DNA of 64,000 bases from VXRD01 sp965242535 (GTDB taxonomy: Bacteria; Latescibacterota; UBA2968): positions 62,001-126,000 of the forward strand of contig OZ251458.1 in assembly GCA_965242535.1 (NCBI GenBank), written 5' to 3'. Position 1 is the stretch's first letter. Each line of letters opens with the position of its first letter. Below are positions 8,505 to 17,859 of this stretch, in pieces. The translations under genes were made by a program, and so were the position numbers. The notes beneath the pieces are model-generated. The model was not told the origin of the DNA, made no database searches, and was given only the letters and a program-made list of their open reading frames with translations.

Positions 8505-10007
8505 ATGAATGGGGATGAACTTCGCAAAGTACTCGTCATAGGGCTGGATTGCGCGCCGCCGGAATTGATCTTTCATCGGTTTCGGGACGACCTGCCCACC
8601 ATCCGCAATCTGATGCAGACCGGGATTTACGGCCCGCTCAACAGCACCGTACCGCCGATCACCGTGCCCGCGTGGATGAGCATGATGACCGGCAAGGACC
8701 CCGGCACCTTGGGATTTTACGGGCTTCGCAACCGCGCCGATTATTCCTACGACCGCCTGTCTATCGCCAATTCGACGCTGGTCAATGACGACGCGGTTTG
8801 GGACATCCTCTCTGTTGCGGGCAAAAAAGTCATCCTCGTCGGCGTACCCCAAACCTATCCGCCCAGCGCGGTCAACGGCTGCGTGATCGCCTCGTTTCTC
8901 ACGCCGAGCACTGACAGCGCGTACACCTATCCCCCAAGCCTGAAATCCGAAATCGACCGCGTGGCCGATGGCTATGTCCTGGACGTGCGCGATTTTCGCA
9001 CCGAGGACAAAGCGCGGTTGCTCCGCGACATTTACGCCATGACCGAAAAGCGATTCCGCGTGACTCGGCATCTCATGCAAACCCGCGATTGGGATTTTTG
9101 CATGCACGTCGAAATGGGCACGGACCGCATCCACCACGGGTTTTGGCGGTTTCTCGATCCCGCCCACCGAAAGCATGAGCCTCATTCCGAATATCAAAAC
9201 GCCATCCGCGATTACTACCGCTACCTCGACCGGGAAATCGAATCGCTGATCGATCTCGCGGGCCAAGGCGCGGCCATTCTCCTCGTCTCGGACCACGGCG
9301 CCAAGCGCATTGACGGCGGCATCTGCATCAACGAATGGCTGATCCGCGAGGGCTATTTGACGCCAAAAAAATATCCCCAAACGCCCACGGCATTTGAGGA
9401 TCTCGAAATCGACTGGACAAAAACCACCGCTTGGGGCGCCGGGGGGTATTACGCGCGCATCTTCTTGAACATCGCCGGACGCGAGCCAACCGGCATCGTC
9501 CCCCCAGAACGCGGCGACGCCCTGTGCGACGAACTCGCAACCAAAATCAAAGCCATTCCCGACGACCACGGCCATCCCTTGCCCACGCGGGTATTCAAAC
9601 CCAAAGAGATCTACCGCACGATCGCCAATATCCCCCCGGACTTGATCATCTACTTCGGCGACCTGCTCTGGCGATCCGTAGGCACAATCGGGCATCGGGC
9701 GATCCACACCCTCGAAAACGACACGGGCCCGGACGATGCCAACCACAGCCAACACGGCGTCTTCATCCTCAACGATGGCACGCACGCAGGAGAACGCTCC
9801 AACTTGGACATCCGCGATGTCGCGCCGACCATCCTCGGCCTCCTAAACATCCCCATTCCCGCCGACATGCAGGGCCACGCCATCGGCGACACAGCCGCAA
9901 TATCCTCATCCACGACAACGCACCAAACACACCCGAGCAGCGAGATTTACACACCAGCAGAACAAAAAGCCCTCGAAGACAGGCTCAGGGCTTTGGGGTA
10001 TCTCTAA
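8505..10007 (+). CDS. Alkaline phosphatase superfamily hydrolase (type I phosphodiesterase/nucleotide pyrophosphatase-like)
   Basis: A 500-residue protein. KVLVIGLDCAPPELI near the N-terminus supplies the first metal-binding Asp. TVPPITVPAWMSMMTGKDPG carries the usual Thr nucleophile context of this family. VSDHGAK and HSQHGVF supply the later metal-binding Asp/His residues. Such enzymes hydrolyse phosphodiesters or pyrophosphates; the substrate is unknown. There is no signal peptide, so it is probably cytoplasmic. The frame is open from 8337, but the upstream part runs through the dispersed palindrome, so the ATG at 8505 is preferred. The last residues are Thr/Ser/His-rich before ALEDRLRALGYL. 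Confidence 0.85.
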   Translation: MNGDELRKVLVIGLDCAPPELIFHRFRDDLPTIRNLMQTGIYGPLNSTVPPITVPAWMSMMTGKDPGTLGFYGLRNRADYSYDRLSIANSTLVNDDAVWDILSVAGKKVILVGVPQTYPPSAVNGCVIASFLTPSTDSAYTYPPSLKSEIDRVADGYVLDVRDFRTEDKARLLRDIYAMTEKRFRVTRHLMQTRDWDFCMHVEMGTDRIHHGFWRFLDPAHRKHEPHSEYQNAIRDYYRYLDREIESLIDLAGQGAAILLVSDHGAKRIDGGICINEWLIREGYLTPKKYPQTPTAFEDLEIDWTKTTAWGAGGYYARIFLNIAGREPTGIVPPERGDALCDELATKIKAIPDDHGHPLPTRVFKPKEIYRTIANIPPDLIIYFGDLLWRSVGTIGHRAIHTLENDTGPDDANHSQHGVFILNDGTHAGERSNLDIRDVAPTILGLLNIPIPADMQGHAIGDTAAISSSTTTHQTHPSSEIYTPAEQKALEDRLRALGYL

Positions 10008-10069
10008 AAAAGATGAAAGTTTAACCGCGAATGGCACAACCTCGGTAAAAATTGCAGGGGTTATCACTC

Positions 10070-10105
10070 CTCTCCCGTCTTCCGTCTCCCGTCTCCCGTC
10101 TCCCC
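10070..10105. repeat. TCTCCCGTC low-complexity tract
   Basis: CTCTCCCGTCTTCC, CGTCTCCCGTC and CGTCTCCCC follow one another. This is the complement of the GGGAGACGGGAG tract seen after the C25 gene, and lies between two converging genes. Confidence 0.75.
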
Positions 10106-10110
10106 TGTTA

Positions 10111-10581
10111 TCACTCCACGTCCATGATCTCCGCGTCTAATTGATACCAAAACACATCGCCGCGTTTGATGAGATCGTGGATGCGATTATCGCGGCGCAA
10201 CCCGACCACTGCGGCATGGGCGGGTTTGCCCGTGAACCGGGTCAGGAACTCGGCGTTGCGAAGGGCGCGCGTGGTGTCCCGGCCATTGACCGTAAAGGAG
10301 ATCTCCACGGCGATATAGCAGAGCGCATCATCTCGATCCGTGGCTTCCATAATCAGATCCGCACGGCGGAAACTCCGCAACTCATTATTGGGAATATCCA
10401 CAGTGTCGGCGTGGTCGATCAGTGCCCAGAGATCGTCTTGGCTGAGATTTTTCGTCCGATACAAATTCATTTCCCGAGCAATGGAAGATGCCTCCCGAAT
10501 CGCGGCACTTCTCACATGAGCACCTTCGAGCATGCCGACGTCATCGCGGATGAGGTCTTCCATCGTATTGATAACAGCCAT
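10111..10581 (-). CDS. Hypothetical protein, possible PD-(D/E)XK nuclease fold
   Basis: A 156-residue protein. The second half has ADLIMEATDRDDALCYIAVEI followed by alternating strand/helix and PAHAAVVGLR. This is similar in outline to DUF3782-like PD-(D/E)XK proteins, where an Asp and an acidic residue in a strand line the active site. Here the motif would be D...E without the usual following Lys (VEISF), so activity is doubtful. The ATG at 10581 is chosen because GGAGGAAG precedes it. There is no partner gene; it ends next to a low-complexity repeat. The assignment is weak. Confidence 0.55.
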   Translation of the reverse strand: MAVINTMEDLIRDDVGMLEGAHVRSAAIREASSIAREMNLYRTKNLSQDDLWALIDHADTVDIPNNELRSFRRADLIMEATDRDDALCYIAVEISFTVNGRDTTRALRNAEFLTRFTGKPAHAAVVGLRRDNRIHDLIKRGDVFWYQLDAEIMDVE

Positions 10582-10670
10582 CTGCTTCCTCCATTGATGA
10601 TAAATGTGCGATTGGCGATGAGACAAAATAATACCCAAATTCGATGCAAATATCAACCCGATATTTTTTT

Positions 10671-11092
10671 GTAAATTAAATAATTATGAATTTCAATTTT
10701 TCAAAATCGTGACGGACGTGATGCCGTACATTAAATAAACCATCGCCAACCGTGCCCTCCCCAAAGCCCATCAAACAAAGCCATCGGGCACAGCGCGCAA
10801 GTCCGTTTCGCAACCCACCTCCCTCTTGCAACCCACTTTGCAGGCTGACGCATGTCGTTCTGTTACAAAAGCGATTTGCGCTGTGCCTAGCCCCTCGGCG
10901 TTTGAGAGCGGCATTTTTGAACTGCTCGGGCAGTTGTACCCCGCTCGCCTACTTTTTGTTGCTGTTGACAAAAAGTAGGTCGCCGAAGGCATCGAAGCCA
11001 ACAAACGATGCTTTTAGGACCAAACGTTTTAGAAAAGCGAGCAATTCAGGTACTGATTTGTGTGTATCAAAATTGAGAATGACTTAATTTAC
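10671..11092. repeat. Long interspersed repeat, copy R1 (type A, about 420 bp)
   Basis: The copy is bounded by GTAAATTAA at the left and its exact complement TTAATTTAC at the right. Recognisable inner blocks are CGTGACGGACGTGATGCC, GGGCACAGCGCGCAAGTCC, CTAGCCCCTCGGCG, CTACTTTTTGTTGC facing CAAAAAGTAGG (a hairpin), and AGGACCAAACGTTTTAG. Copies of the same element lie at 11301, 31697, 35200, 38989 and 46821. No open frame is conserved, so it looks non-coding and MITE-like. Confidence 0.8.
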
Positions 11093-11104
11093 AGAATATT
11101 TATT

Positions 11105-11260
11105 ATACCGGCTGCTAATTTGACCAATGGTCATTTGGCGACTGTTACGTTTACGACTGCTTCTGATGTAACAGGTGTCGAGTTCACCGTTGGTGCTAGT
11201 GTGAATTTGGGAGGTAGTATGCTTACCGCGGCGACGCCATTGACTTTTAATGGCCGTTGA
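11105..11260 (+). pseudogene. Cohesin-like domain fragment
   Basis: Between two long repeat copies a short frame ends in TGA at 11258-11260. It reads LTNGHLATVTFTTASDVTGV, then EFTVGASVNLGG and LTAATPLTFNGR. This resembles the last strands of a type I cohesin domain of an extracellular protein. There is no start or signal region, so it is the remnant of a gene cut by the flanking repeats. A dockerin-type tail occurs at 39.8 kb. Identification is from a short pattern only. Confidence 0.35.
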
Positions 11261-11300
11261 ACCGCCCCTGACTAACATCCTTTCAGACAGGCCATTACTC

Positions 11301-11720
11301 TAAAAATTAAATAATTCGGGATTTCAATTTTTCAAAAGCGTGACGGACGCGATGCCGTACATCAAATAAGCCCTCGCCAACCGTGCCATCCCAAAAGTCC
11401 ATCAACGAAAGCCATCGGGCACAGCGCGCAAGTCCGTCTCGCAACCCACATCCATTTTGCAACCCACCTTGCAGGCTGTCTCATGTCGTGCGATTACAAA
11501 AGCGCTTTGCGCTGTGCTAGCCCCTCGGCGCATGAGAGCGGCATTTTTGAACTGCTTGGGCAGTTGTACCCCGCTCGCCTACTTTTTTTTGCTGTTGAAA
11601 AAAAGTAGGTCGCCGCACGCCGTAGGCACAGGCGTAGCCAACGCATCGGAGGCAACCCACGATGCTGTAGGACCAAACGTTTTAGAAAAGCGAACCGTGC
11701 AGGTGCTGATTTGCACGTAA
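11301..11720. repeat. Long interspersed repeat, copy R2 (type A)
   Basis: Same orientation as R1 and about 420 bp. It contains AAATTAAATAATTCGGG, GTGACGGACGCGATGCC, GGGCACAGCGCGCAAGTCC, GCTAGCCCCTCGGCGC, the CTACTTTTTTTTGC/AAAAAAAGTAGG hairpin and GGACCAAACGTTTTAG. It carries a small extra segment after the hairpin (CGCACGCCGTAGGCACAGG) that R1 lacks. Confidence 0.8.
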
Positions 11721-11777
11721 CGTCAGTTTGTAATCCGAACAAACGGGATGGTTCTTCTGTCCCGTTTATTTTTTAGG

Positions 11778-13002
11778 CTACGCGATGAATGGCCCTTCGG
11801 ATTGGAGGCGCTTTTGGATGTGGTCGTAGTCGGGCGATTCGCCTTTGACGAGGCGTTCGTAGCGGATGCCGCGCAGGGCGCCTTCTTCAAAGCCGGTGAG
11901 GGTTTCGACATTGGGTTCGCCGAGGGTGTAATACGCCCGCCCGCCGGGCAGATGGAGCACGCCGATGACGTCGAGTTTGGGAATGGGCTTGCGTTGGGCC
12001 GCCCGTTCGAGTTTTTCCTCGTCCACCTCAACGCCCAAACCCGCGCCTTCGGGCACGCGGCAAAAGCCTTCGGTGGGCAAAAACTGCGATGTGGTGATGT
12101 CGTCTTCGTATTGATCGTCAAGGGTGATGATGTGCGCGGTCGCCGTGGGCAAAACCGCCGCCTGATGCAGCGTAAAGGCTTTCATCAAGGCGTTGCCCGA
12201 TTGTTGCAAAAGGGTCTGGATGTTGGCTTGAGCGTACGCGAATCCCCGTTGCATGGTGTCGCCAACGCGCCCGCCGATCATGTAAATATCCGCCGCGCCG
12301 CGAAGCACTTCTTGCATGCCGCCGAGTTGGGGATTGTGCATGATGAGCGGCAGTTGCGTTTTGTTTCGCAACACGCGCCAGCCGTCGAGGTCCGTCCACG
12401 GCAGCGGGTCTTCGATGAAGCCGACGATGGGATGGTCGCGTTCGAGTTCGGCGACGATGGGAAGCGCGACGCCCATGGTGCGGTTGTGGTTGAAATCCCA
12501 GTGGAGTTTGAAACCCGTCGGCGCGACTTCCGCGGCGGCTTTGGTTTGTTCGATGACGTCGTATCGCGCGTCCGAGTGCATTTTGAAGATGCGGTACCCC
12601 TGATCGACCGCGCGCTGGATTTCTCCGGCGAAAATTTCGGGCGGGCAAGGGCGCGTCCACGCCGCCGCGGGCACGGCGTCTCGCACCTTTTGCCCCATGA
12701 GTTTGTACGCGGGCACTTCGAGGTATTTGCCCATCACATCGTAGAGGGCCATGCCGAGGGCCATGTTGAAATTGTTGTGCAAAAAATCAAAGGGGTCGCG
12801 CCCGATGAGCGGTTCGATTTCTTCGGACGCGATCTCGGGCCGATCCTCGCTGTCGCCATAGCCGATCAGGCCGTTGTCCGTGTGGATTTTGACCACCACA
12901 TGCTGATCGATGTCGTACATGCGCGTGCGCCCGTGTGTGGTTGTCGTAGCGTTTTGCCAAGGGCATGGCAATGGGGATGACTTCGATGTCCGCGATTTTC
13001 AT
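11778..13002 (-). pseudogene. Enolase-superfamily (mandelate racemase/muconate lactonizing) enzyme, one frameshift near the N-terminus
   Basis: The gene begins at 13002 (MKIADIEVIPIAMPLAKRYD, with GGGAG upstream). A frame change near 12930 joins it to the long frame starting around GRTRMYDIDQHVVVKIHTDN. The rest is complete: a barrel with FKMHSDA (Lys of the catalytic strand), HWDFNHNR and GFIEDPLPW (metal ligands) and a C-terminal strand set, about 407 residues in all. Members abstract a proton alpha to a carboxylate, typically in sugar-acid dehydration. It may be a recent pseudogene or an assembly indel. The preceding orphan repeat R2 ends about 55 bases beyond its stop. Confidence 0.75.
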
Positions 13003-13219
13003 GGTCGTTCTCCCGATTTTCGTTTTCTGCCTCAGTGACGTACTCCCCTTGCTGAAGCACTGGAGTTTATTACCTCTCTGTCACCAGTTGTAAAAGCACT
13101 GGCGACAAAACCGATTTTCAGAGGGCGACTCGGAGCGGGGCCCTCAATTGGTATAAGGGCGGTCGCGAAAAACAACCGCTTATGACACTCAAAAATGTGA
13201 TAAAACCCTAGGTCGAAAC

Positions 13220-14845
13220 TCATTTAGGAAAATTCACATCCACCGTCGCCACCCACTCGTGGCCCACCGCATCGCCGCGTCCGCTGGGCAGGACGATATT
13301 TTTGCCCGCTTGTCGCGTGTATCCCACTTGCAAAATCCAATTCCTCACCGGCGCGTATTCGATGCGGATGATGATTTTCGAGCGCGTCTCCACATCGCCG
13401 GACATGAAAGCCCGCGTCTGTGCGTCTTCCAATCGCCGTCCCAGTTGGGCATCGCCCCCCACATTGACCACTGTGCCATCTCTATTGACGGGATTTTCGC
13501 CCTGGCGTTCGCGTTCAAACGCGAGGGATGCATGGAGGGATGGGGAAAAGCGGTATGTCACTCGCCCAAACCAGCGATCCGCATTTGGCCCGGTGGGATA
13601 GCCCAACGGGGCATCGCGGTGTTCATAGGTGTTGATGTCGAAATTGTGGGCGTACACAAACGGCTCGACGCGGGCGTATTCGGCGCGCACATCCGCGTCG
13701 CGCAGGCCCAGGGGATCGACCCAAAACGCGCCCAGTTGCAGGGCGAATTGATTGGCAAACGCGCTGGGGTCGAATTTGACCATATCGTCCAAAAACCACG
13801 CGGCATAGACCTCCAAGCCCGGGCGCGGGCGCAACGATATATCGCCGCCGATGACGAGATTATCTCGGTTGCCCAAGTGATTTTGCGCGCCTGCAAACAC
13901 GGTCACCGGCAAAACGTAGAGCGGTTCAAAGCCCCGGTCGCCGTACACGACGGCCTCGTGCAACCCGATACGCAGCTTTGAAAACGCGATTTCCAAGCGG
14001 TGCGCGGCCAATCGCTTTTGCCGCGAAAAAATTCGCACATGCCCGTTGTCGATCCACCGCCGCGTGGTGTCGATCAGCCCGTCTCGCGCCCGCAATGACG
14101 CCGCGACATGCGTGTAGTGCAAGCGGCGGTAGGATGCGCGCAATCGAAAGAGTCCGTAAGACGGCGCGTAGTTGGAGATCGACAAATTGCCCGTGCGCCC
14201 GGGGCCCCAATCCATGCTGCCCTTGCCCGCGTCCAAGCGGATCCATGCGTTTGCCCATGCGAGTTGAAACGCGCTTTCGCGGAAGTCCGCTTTGTCGCCC
14301 TTGAGTTGCGCGTCTTCGATGGGGCGGGCGAGTACGTCTTCGCGGGTCAGGCGCGCGCGGTCGCTCCATTCGCGGGCTTCAAAATGACGCGCGTAAAATC
14401 CCAAAGAGTGGAATCGCCCGCGCATGGAACCGCCCAAATAGGTCTGCGACGCGGTTTCGTCGGTAAATGCCCCGCCTCGGCGCGCGATCACCCGTTGTCG
14501 CATCAGGGGTTCGAGAATGACCGAGGCTACCGAATCGCGCCATGCCCAGCGGGGTTCGCGTGCAAAGGCCGCGCGCCCGGCCAATTCGGCGATGTAGCGC
14601 TCGACGAGGCCGCGCTCGGTTGCGGACATCGGTTGGCGAGACGCGGCGGCGAGCAGGCGTGCGACCTGCATTCGGGTCAGGGGGCGCGCATCGGATGCGG
14701 CGATCCACCCCCGCGCGTCCAGGCGATCCAAGAGGGGATACGCGGGATGGTTCAAAGGCAGATCGGGCGACGCGCCCAGCGCGGGGCCGACCGTGCCGAA
14801 AAACAGCGCGATGCACATGAGGAGATGGGATAATGGTTTGGACAT
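13220..14845 (-). CDS. Outer-membrane beta-barrel protein, Wzi-like capsule assembly family
   Basis: A 541-residue exported protein. Its signal peptide is MSKPLSHLLMCIALFFGTVG followed by PALGA. An N-terminal helical region (HPAYPLLDRLDARGWI, then LTRMQVARLL) precedes a long series of amphipathic strands, including GSMDWGPGRTGNLSISNYAP, which is characteristic of Wzi-like proteins. It ends in a beta strand (VATVDVNFPK), as outer-membrane proteins do. Wzi-family barrels bind capsular polysaccharide at the surface; the role here is inferred. The ATG at 14845 is preferred because the signal peptide begins there. A heparinase fragment and a heparinase gene lie upstream, which hints at a polysaccharide theme. 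Confidence 0.75.
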   Translation of the reverse strand: MSKPLSHLLMCIALFFGTVGPALGASPDLPLNHPAYPLLDRLDARGWIAASDARPLTRMQVARLLAAASRQPMSATERGLVERYIAELAGRAAFAREPRWAWRDSVASVILEPLMRQRVIARRGGAFTDETASQTYLGGSMRGRFHSLGFYARHFEAREWSDRARLTREDVLARPIEDAQLKGDKADFRESAFQLAWANAWIRLDAGKGSMDWGPGRTGNLSISNYAPSYGLFRLRASYRRLHYTHVAASLRARDGLIDTTRRWIDNGHVRIFSRQKRLAAHRLEIAFSKLRIGLHEAVVYGDRGFEPLYVLPVTVFAGAQNHLGNRDNLVIGGDISLRPRPGLEVYAAWFLDDMVKFDPSAFANQFALQLGAFWVDPLGLRDADVRAEYARVEPFVYAHNFDINTYEHRDAPLGYPTGPNADRWFGRVTYRFSPSLHASLAFERERQGENPVNRDGTVVNVGGDAQLGRRLEDAQTRAFMSGDVETRSKIIIRIEYAPVRNWILQVGYTRQAGKNIVLPSGRGDAVGHEWVATVDVNFPK

Positions 14846-14904
14846 TTTTATCGTTTTGCTACGGAAAAAACGAGCGGGGTACAACGGGCCGCTTTTCGGG
14901 CCCA

Positions 14905-15180
14905 TTCATAGATGAACCAATTGATCGCGTCGCCAAACGCTTCTTCCACATCGCAACTCGCTGGCGTATTTGCCGCGGCCCGCCTTTGCGCGATCTCCCA
15001 CACGCACGAGTTCAACCTCTGCATCCCGAGATTTTTGGGCGTGCGGATGTGTTGGGCAAACGCGCGCCGAACCCCGGCCCAATCCCGTTCCGCAACCGCC
15101 GCTTTGACCCCCGCCATATCCATGCGCGATAAATCTCTCTGCCCCACTCTCACCTTGTATCTTTCGACCGAGCGACACAG
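14905..15180 (-). pseudogene. Duplicated N-terminal fragment of the neighbouring heparinase
   Basis: Pieces read across two frames on the minus strand: DLSRMDMAGVKAAVAERDWA, VRRAFAQHIRT, then RDAEVELVRVGDRA, then SCDVEEAFGDAINW. The same stretches occur in order in the N-terminal quarter of the heparinase encoded at 15248-17437, but here with a deletion and at least one frame change. It is a truncated tandem duplicate with no function expected. It sits between the intact heparinase and the Wzi-like gene. Confidence 0.7.
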
Positions 15181-15247
15181 CGGGCGGGGGGTTAGGGGGG
15201 TCAAATCTGCGTTCTCAATGTGTTCATCCGCGGATGCTTTCCGATTC

Positions 15248-17437
15248 CTACACCATTTGCCCTTCCCGAATTTCCCGTCCATAGACGCGCAGGGTTTGGC
15301 CGTTGATGAGGGCGAGGGTTTCGACCCAGCCGTCGGTTAGGGCCATGATGCCGGCTTCGGCGTCTGTTTCGCCTTCTATGGCGCGCCGCCTGCCCTCGCC
15401 CGCTTCGGATTGGACGAAGTAAATGTCTCGGTCGTCTCGCAAGACGACGCGCCCGGCGATGACGACGAGGTTGTCGTCGCCCATGATGGGAATGCGTTCC
15501 ACCCGGATGATGGGCGATTCTTCGCCCGGTTTGACGGGGTACAAAATGTAGGTCATCGCGACCGGGCCATAGCCTTCGGTTTTGAAAATCGCCGTGGGAA
15601 TGGGTTCGCACTGATAGGGGCCGCCGCGCGGGATCCAGCCCTGCACGGTCGGTTCTTTTTGTCCGCTGACGATGTCGCCGTAGATGGGTTTGGTCGCAAG
15701 GCCGCGAATGTCCAAATTGCTCTGGCCAGGGCCGTTTTTTGTGATGACCCGCCGCCCGTCCAATAAAACGTCCGCATCCTCCGCGTCCAAGTGGAACATC
15801 GCCTCGTACTTGTGGGACGCGCGATCGGAGGGCTTGAGAATATCCGTGACGATCCAGAACTCGGGTTTGACGAACAGGATCGACCGCGTGTGTGTGACGG
15901 TTTGGTCCCGATCCGGGCCGTATCCCAAGTCGTAAGTCGCGGACGCATAATCGCATTTGTCGTTCGATATCCACGTATGCGGCAGGGGCTTGGACACCAC
16001 GTAGTTCTCGCGGGATTTACCGCGCTGGTTTTGTTCCATGCCATCGACCATCACCGTATTGTGTGCGCGTGTCGAAAGGACGTACGCGCGCCATTGGGAC
16101 GAGTCGTAGGGATAATTCCCCGGATCGACCACGTGCACGCGACCGTGCGCGTAGAGTACGATATTCAACTTGTCTTCGTGCTGATGCCCATAGCCAAAGG
16201 GCCCGCCGTCGAAAAAGAGATAGCGATCATCGGGCTGCCACCCCGATCGCATGACAAAATGCCCGGCATAGGGAAACGCGCAGGACAGGGTTTGCGGCGG
16301 CGTGCCCTCGGCGCACGCAGACGCGGCCCATTGGAAATCCGCGCGTTCCGGAAAAAACTCGAACCCGCCGCGCATGTAGGGCGCGATGTCTGTTTGCCCC
16401 CCGTCATTGAGCGCGGGCAAGCGCAGATCGGGCATGGCCAAATACAGGTCGTAGTGGTACATCCGCTCCAATTTGGCGACGTAATCCGCTGGCACGGGCA
16501 AGTCGTTTCGGCGCGCGATGGCCAGGGCCATCACAAAATTTCGCAGGCTCACTTGGTGGTATCCGCTCGACAACTCGATCTGCGCGCCGTCGGGATAGAC
16601 CTGTGCGTCCAATTCCCCATAGAGCGACTGCATCGCGCGTTCGCGCCATTGCGCGGCTTCTTTGAACTCGGGAAACAGCGCGCCGACGTGGTATTGCCCA
16701 TTGGCCTGCATGGTCTGCCAGTTGCCGCTGCGCGGCCATTGCGTGAGATGGCGCGCGTGCTCGACCATGCTCTTGACCATCAAACACACGTCGTCATCGG
16801 CAAATGTTTTGGACGAGAGAAAATAGTAAAACGCCGCGGGCCACGTTTGCCCCATCCGAATCCCGCATTCTATCGTGCGCCAGCAATTGGTGCTGTCCGT
16901 GCCCATCCTCGCGTCGTCTTTCCATGAATTGCCATCCTCGCCCACGGGGACGAGCACCTGCTCTATCCAGTGCCGCATTTGCCGCACAAACGCCTCGGCG
17001 TATTTTTCGTCGCCGGTTTTCCAATACGCCTGCCCCAGCGCGACCCAAAACGGATGGCGCGACAACTGCCACGTCCATTCCCGGTAATCGATGGGGTCCA
17101 ATTCCCAGTTGATCGCGTCGCCAAAGGCTTCTTCCACCTCGCAACTCGTCAGCGCGTTTGCCGCGATGCGATCCGCCTTTGCGAGATCGACCGTTCGGAC
17201 CGCGCGATCGCCCACGCGCACGAGTTCGACCTCCGCATCCCGATCTCGCGGCTCGGATCGATTCTGCCAATCGGAAAACCATTTCGGATTTTCGCGCGTG
17301 CGGATGTGTTCTGCAAACGCGCGCCGCGCACCGTGCCAATCCCGTTCTTCAACCGCCGCTTTGACCCCCGCCATATCTGTGCGCGACAAATCGAGCGCGT
17401 CGAAAAACGCCGCATCGCTCAACCTCGGTCCAATCAT
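15248..17437 (-). CDS. Heparinase II/III-family polysaccharide lyase
   Basis: A 729-residue protein with the two-part build of heparinase II/III lyases. An alpha/alpha toroid covers roughly residues 60-390 and includes ELSSGYHQVSLRNF (candidate catalytic His/Tyr) and LPALNDGGQTD. A C-terminal beta-sandwich follows, with FGYGHQHEDKLNIVLYAHG and STRAHNTVMVDG. Such enzymes cut uronate-containing polysaccharides by beta-elimination. No signal peptide is evident at MIGPRLSDAAFF, so the protein may be cytoplasmic or the start may differ. AAAGGAGT precedes the ATG at 17437. A broken partial copy lies just downstream. Confidence 0.85.
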   Translation of the reverse strand: MIGPRLSDAAFFDALDLSRTDMAGVKAAVEERDWHGARRAFAEHIRTRENPKWFSDWQNRSEPRDRDAEVELVRVGDRAVRTVDLAKADRIAANALTSCEVEEAFGDAINWELDPIDYREWTWQLSRHPFWVALGQAYWKTGDEKYAEAFVRQMRHWIEQVLVPVGEDGNSWKDDARMGTDSTNCWRTIECGIRMGQTWPAAFYYFLSSKTFADDDVCLMVKSMVEHARHLTQWPRSGNWQTMQANGQYHVGALFPEFKEAAQWRERAMQSLYGELDAQVYPDGAQIELSSGYHQVSLRNFVMALAIARRNDLPVPADYVAKLERMYHYDLYLAMPDLRLPALNDGGQTDIAPYMRGGFEFFPERADFQWAASACAEGTPPQTLSCAFPYAGHFVMRSGWQPDDRYLFFDGGPFGYGHQHEDKLNIVLYAHGRVHVVDPGNYPYDSSQWRAYVLSTRAHNTVMVDGMEQNQRGKSRENYVVSKPLPHTWISNDKCDYASATYDLGYGPDRDQTVTHTRSILFVKPEFWIVTDILKPSDRASHKYEAMFHLDAEDADVLLDGRRVITKNGPGQSNLDIRGLATKPIYGDIVSGQKEPTVQGWIPRGGPYQCEPIPTAIFKTEGYGPVAMTYILYPVKPGEESPIIRVERIPIMGDDNLVVIAGRVVLRDDRDIYFVQSEAGEGRRRAIEGETDAEAGIMALTDGWVETLALINGQTLRVYGREIREGQMV

Positions 17438-17480
17438 GTTTGACTCCTTTCAATCGCTTGCGCGATGTCTCGCCGAATGA

Positions 17481-17567
17481 GGACAGGCACGGGGGCCTGT
17501 CCCTACTCCCAGTGCTTGCCGGTGCTATGTCCTGCCGAATGAGGACAGGCACGGGGCCTGTCCCTAC
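17481..17567. repeat. Two tandem copies of the dispersed palindrome
   Basis: GGACAGGCACGGGGGCCTGT then CCCTAC (17481-17506), and the same with one G fewer at 17543-17567. The copies are about 62 bases apart, each followed by TCCCA. The flanking bases (GCCGAATGA before, CTCCCA after) are also shared, so a unit of roughly 60 bases was duplicated. It lies in the leader of the heparinase gene. Confidence 0.85.
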
Positions 17568-17737
17568 TCCCATCGTTTGCCGACGCCATCCTTTGTATTC
17601 CCCGCCAGAAGATAGCACAATGATGTCGCCTCGCCACTGTTTTTGAAATGGCAACGCGAGACGTGCATAATCGATCCCAAAAAAATTCAGCGCGTTTGGA
17701 CGCGATGTACGCGTGCGCCACAGGTGGGCCAATCGCA

Positions 17738-17766
17738 CAAAAAAACACCCACAATTCCGTGGGTGT
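17738..17766 (-). terminator. Hairpin with T-run reading leftwards
   Basis: ACACCCAC (17745-17752) pairs with GTGGGTGT (17759-17766) around a six-base loop. On the minus strand the stem is followed by a run of seven T. It has the form of a Rho-independent terminator for minus-strand transcription. It lies inside the region where a higB toxin gene should be, suggesting that foreign sequence replaced the toxin gene body. Confidence 0.55.
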
Positions 17767-17807
17767 CATTGATTTTGTACGTGAATTTGCTATTTTTTTT
17801 CTGTACG

Positions 17808-17846
17808 TGCGAACCGTGGAATGTCGAACTCGTCGACTATCATTGA
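17808..17846 (+). pseudogene. Remnant of a HigB-type toxin (last residues only)
   Basis: Just upstream of the higA gene a frame ends CEPWNVELVDYH and TGA at 17844-17846. HigB/RelE-family toxins commonly end in a VEIVDYH-like strand immediately before higA. The rest of a HigB protein (about 80 residues) is absent: the upstream bases hold a terminator-like hairpin and no family motifs. The stop is 13 bases before the higA ATG, the normal spacing for this module. Confidence 0.6.
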
Positions 17847-17859
17847 GGAGGTGATTGGT

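Noticed and set aside
10752..11087. Protein genes inside the long interspersed repeats
   Set aside because: The open frames are not conserved between copies and lack ribosome binding sites; the hairpin and inverted ends point to non-coding elements.
10671..11720. CRISPR array
   Set aside because: The repeats R1 and R2 are about 420 bases each and not regularly spaced short units; no cas genes are present.
17643..17846. A 67-residue membrane protein ahead of higA
   Set aside because: Only its last residues make sense, as the end of a HigB toxin; the upstream part crosses a terminator-like hairpin.
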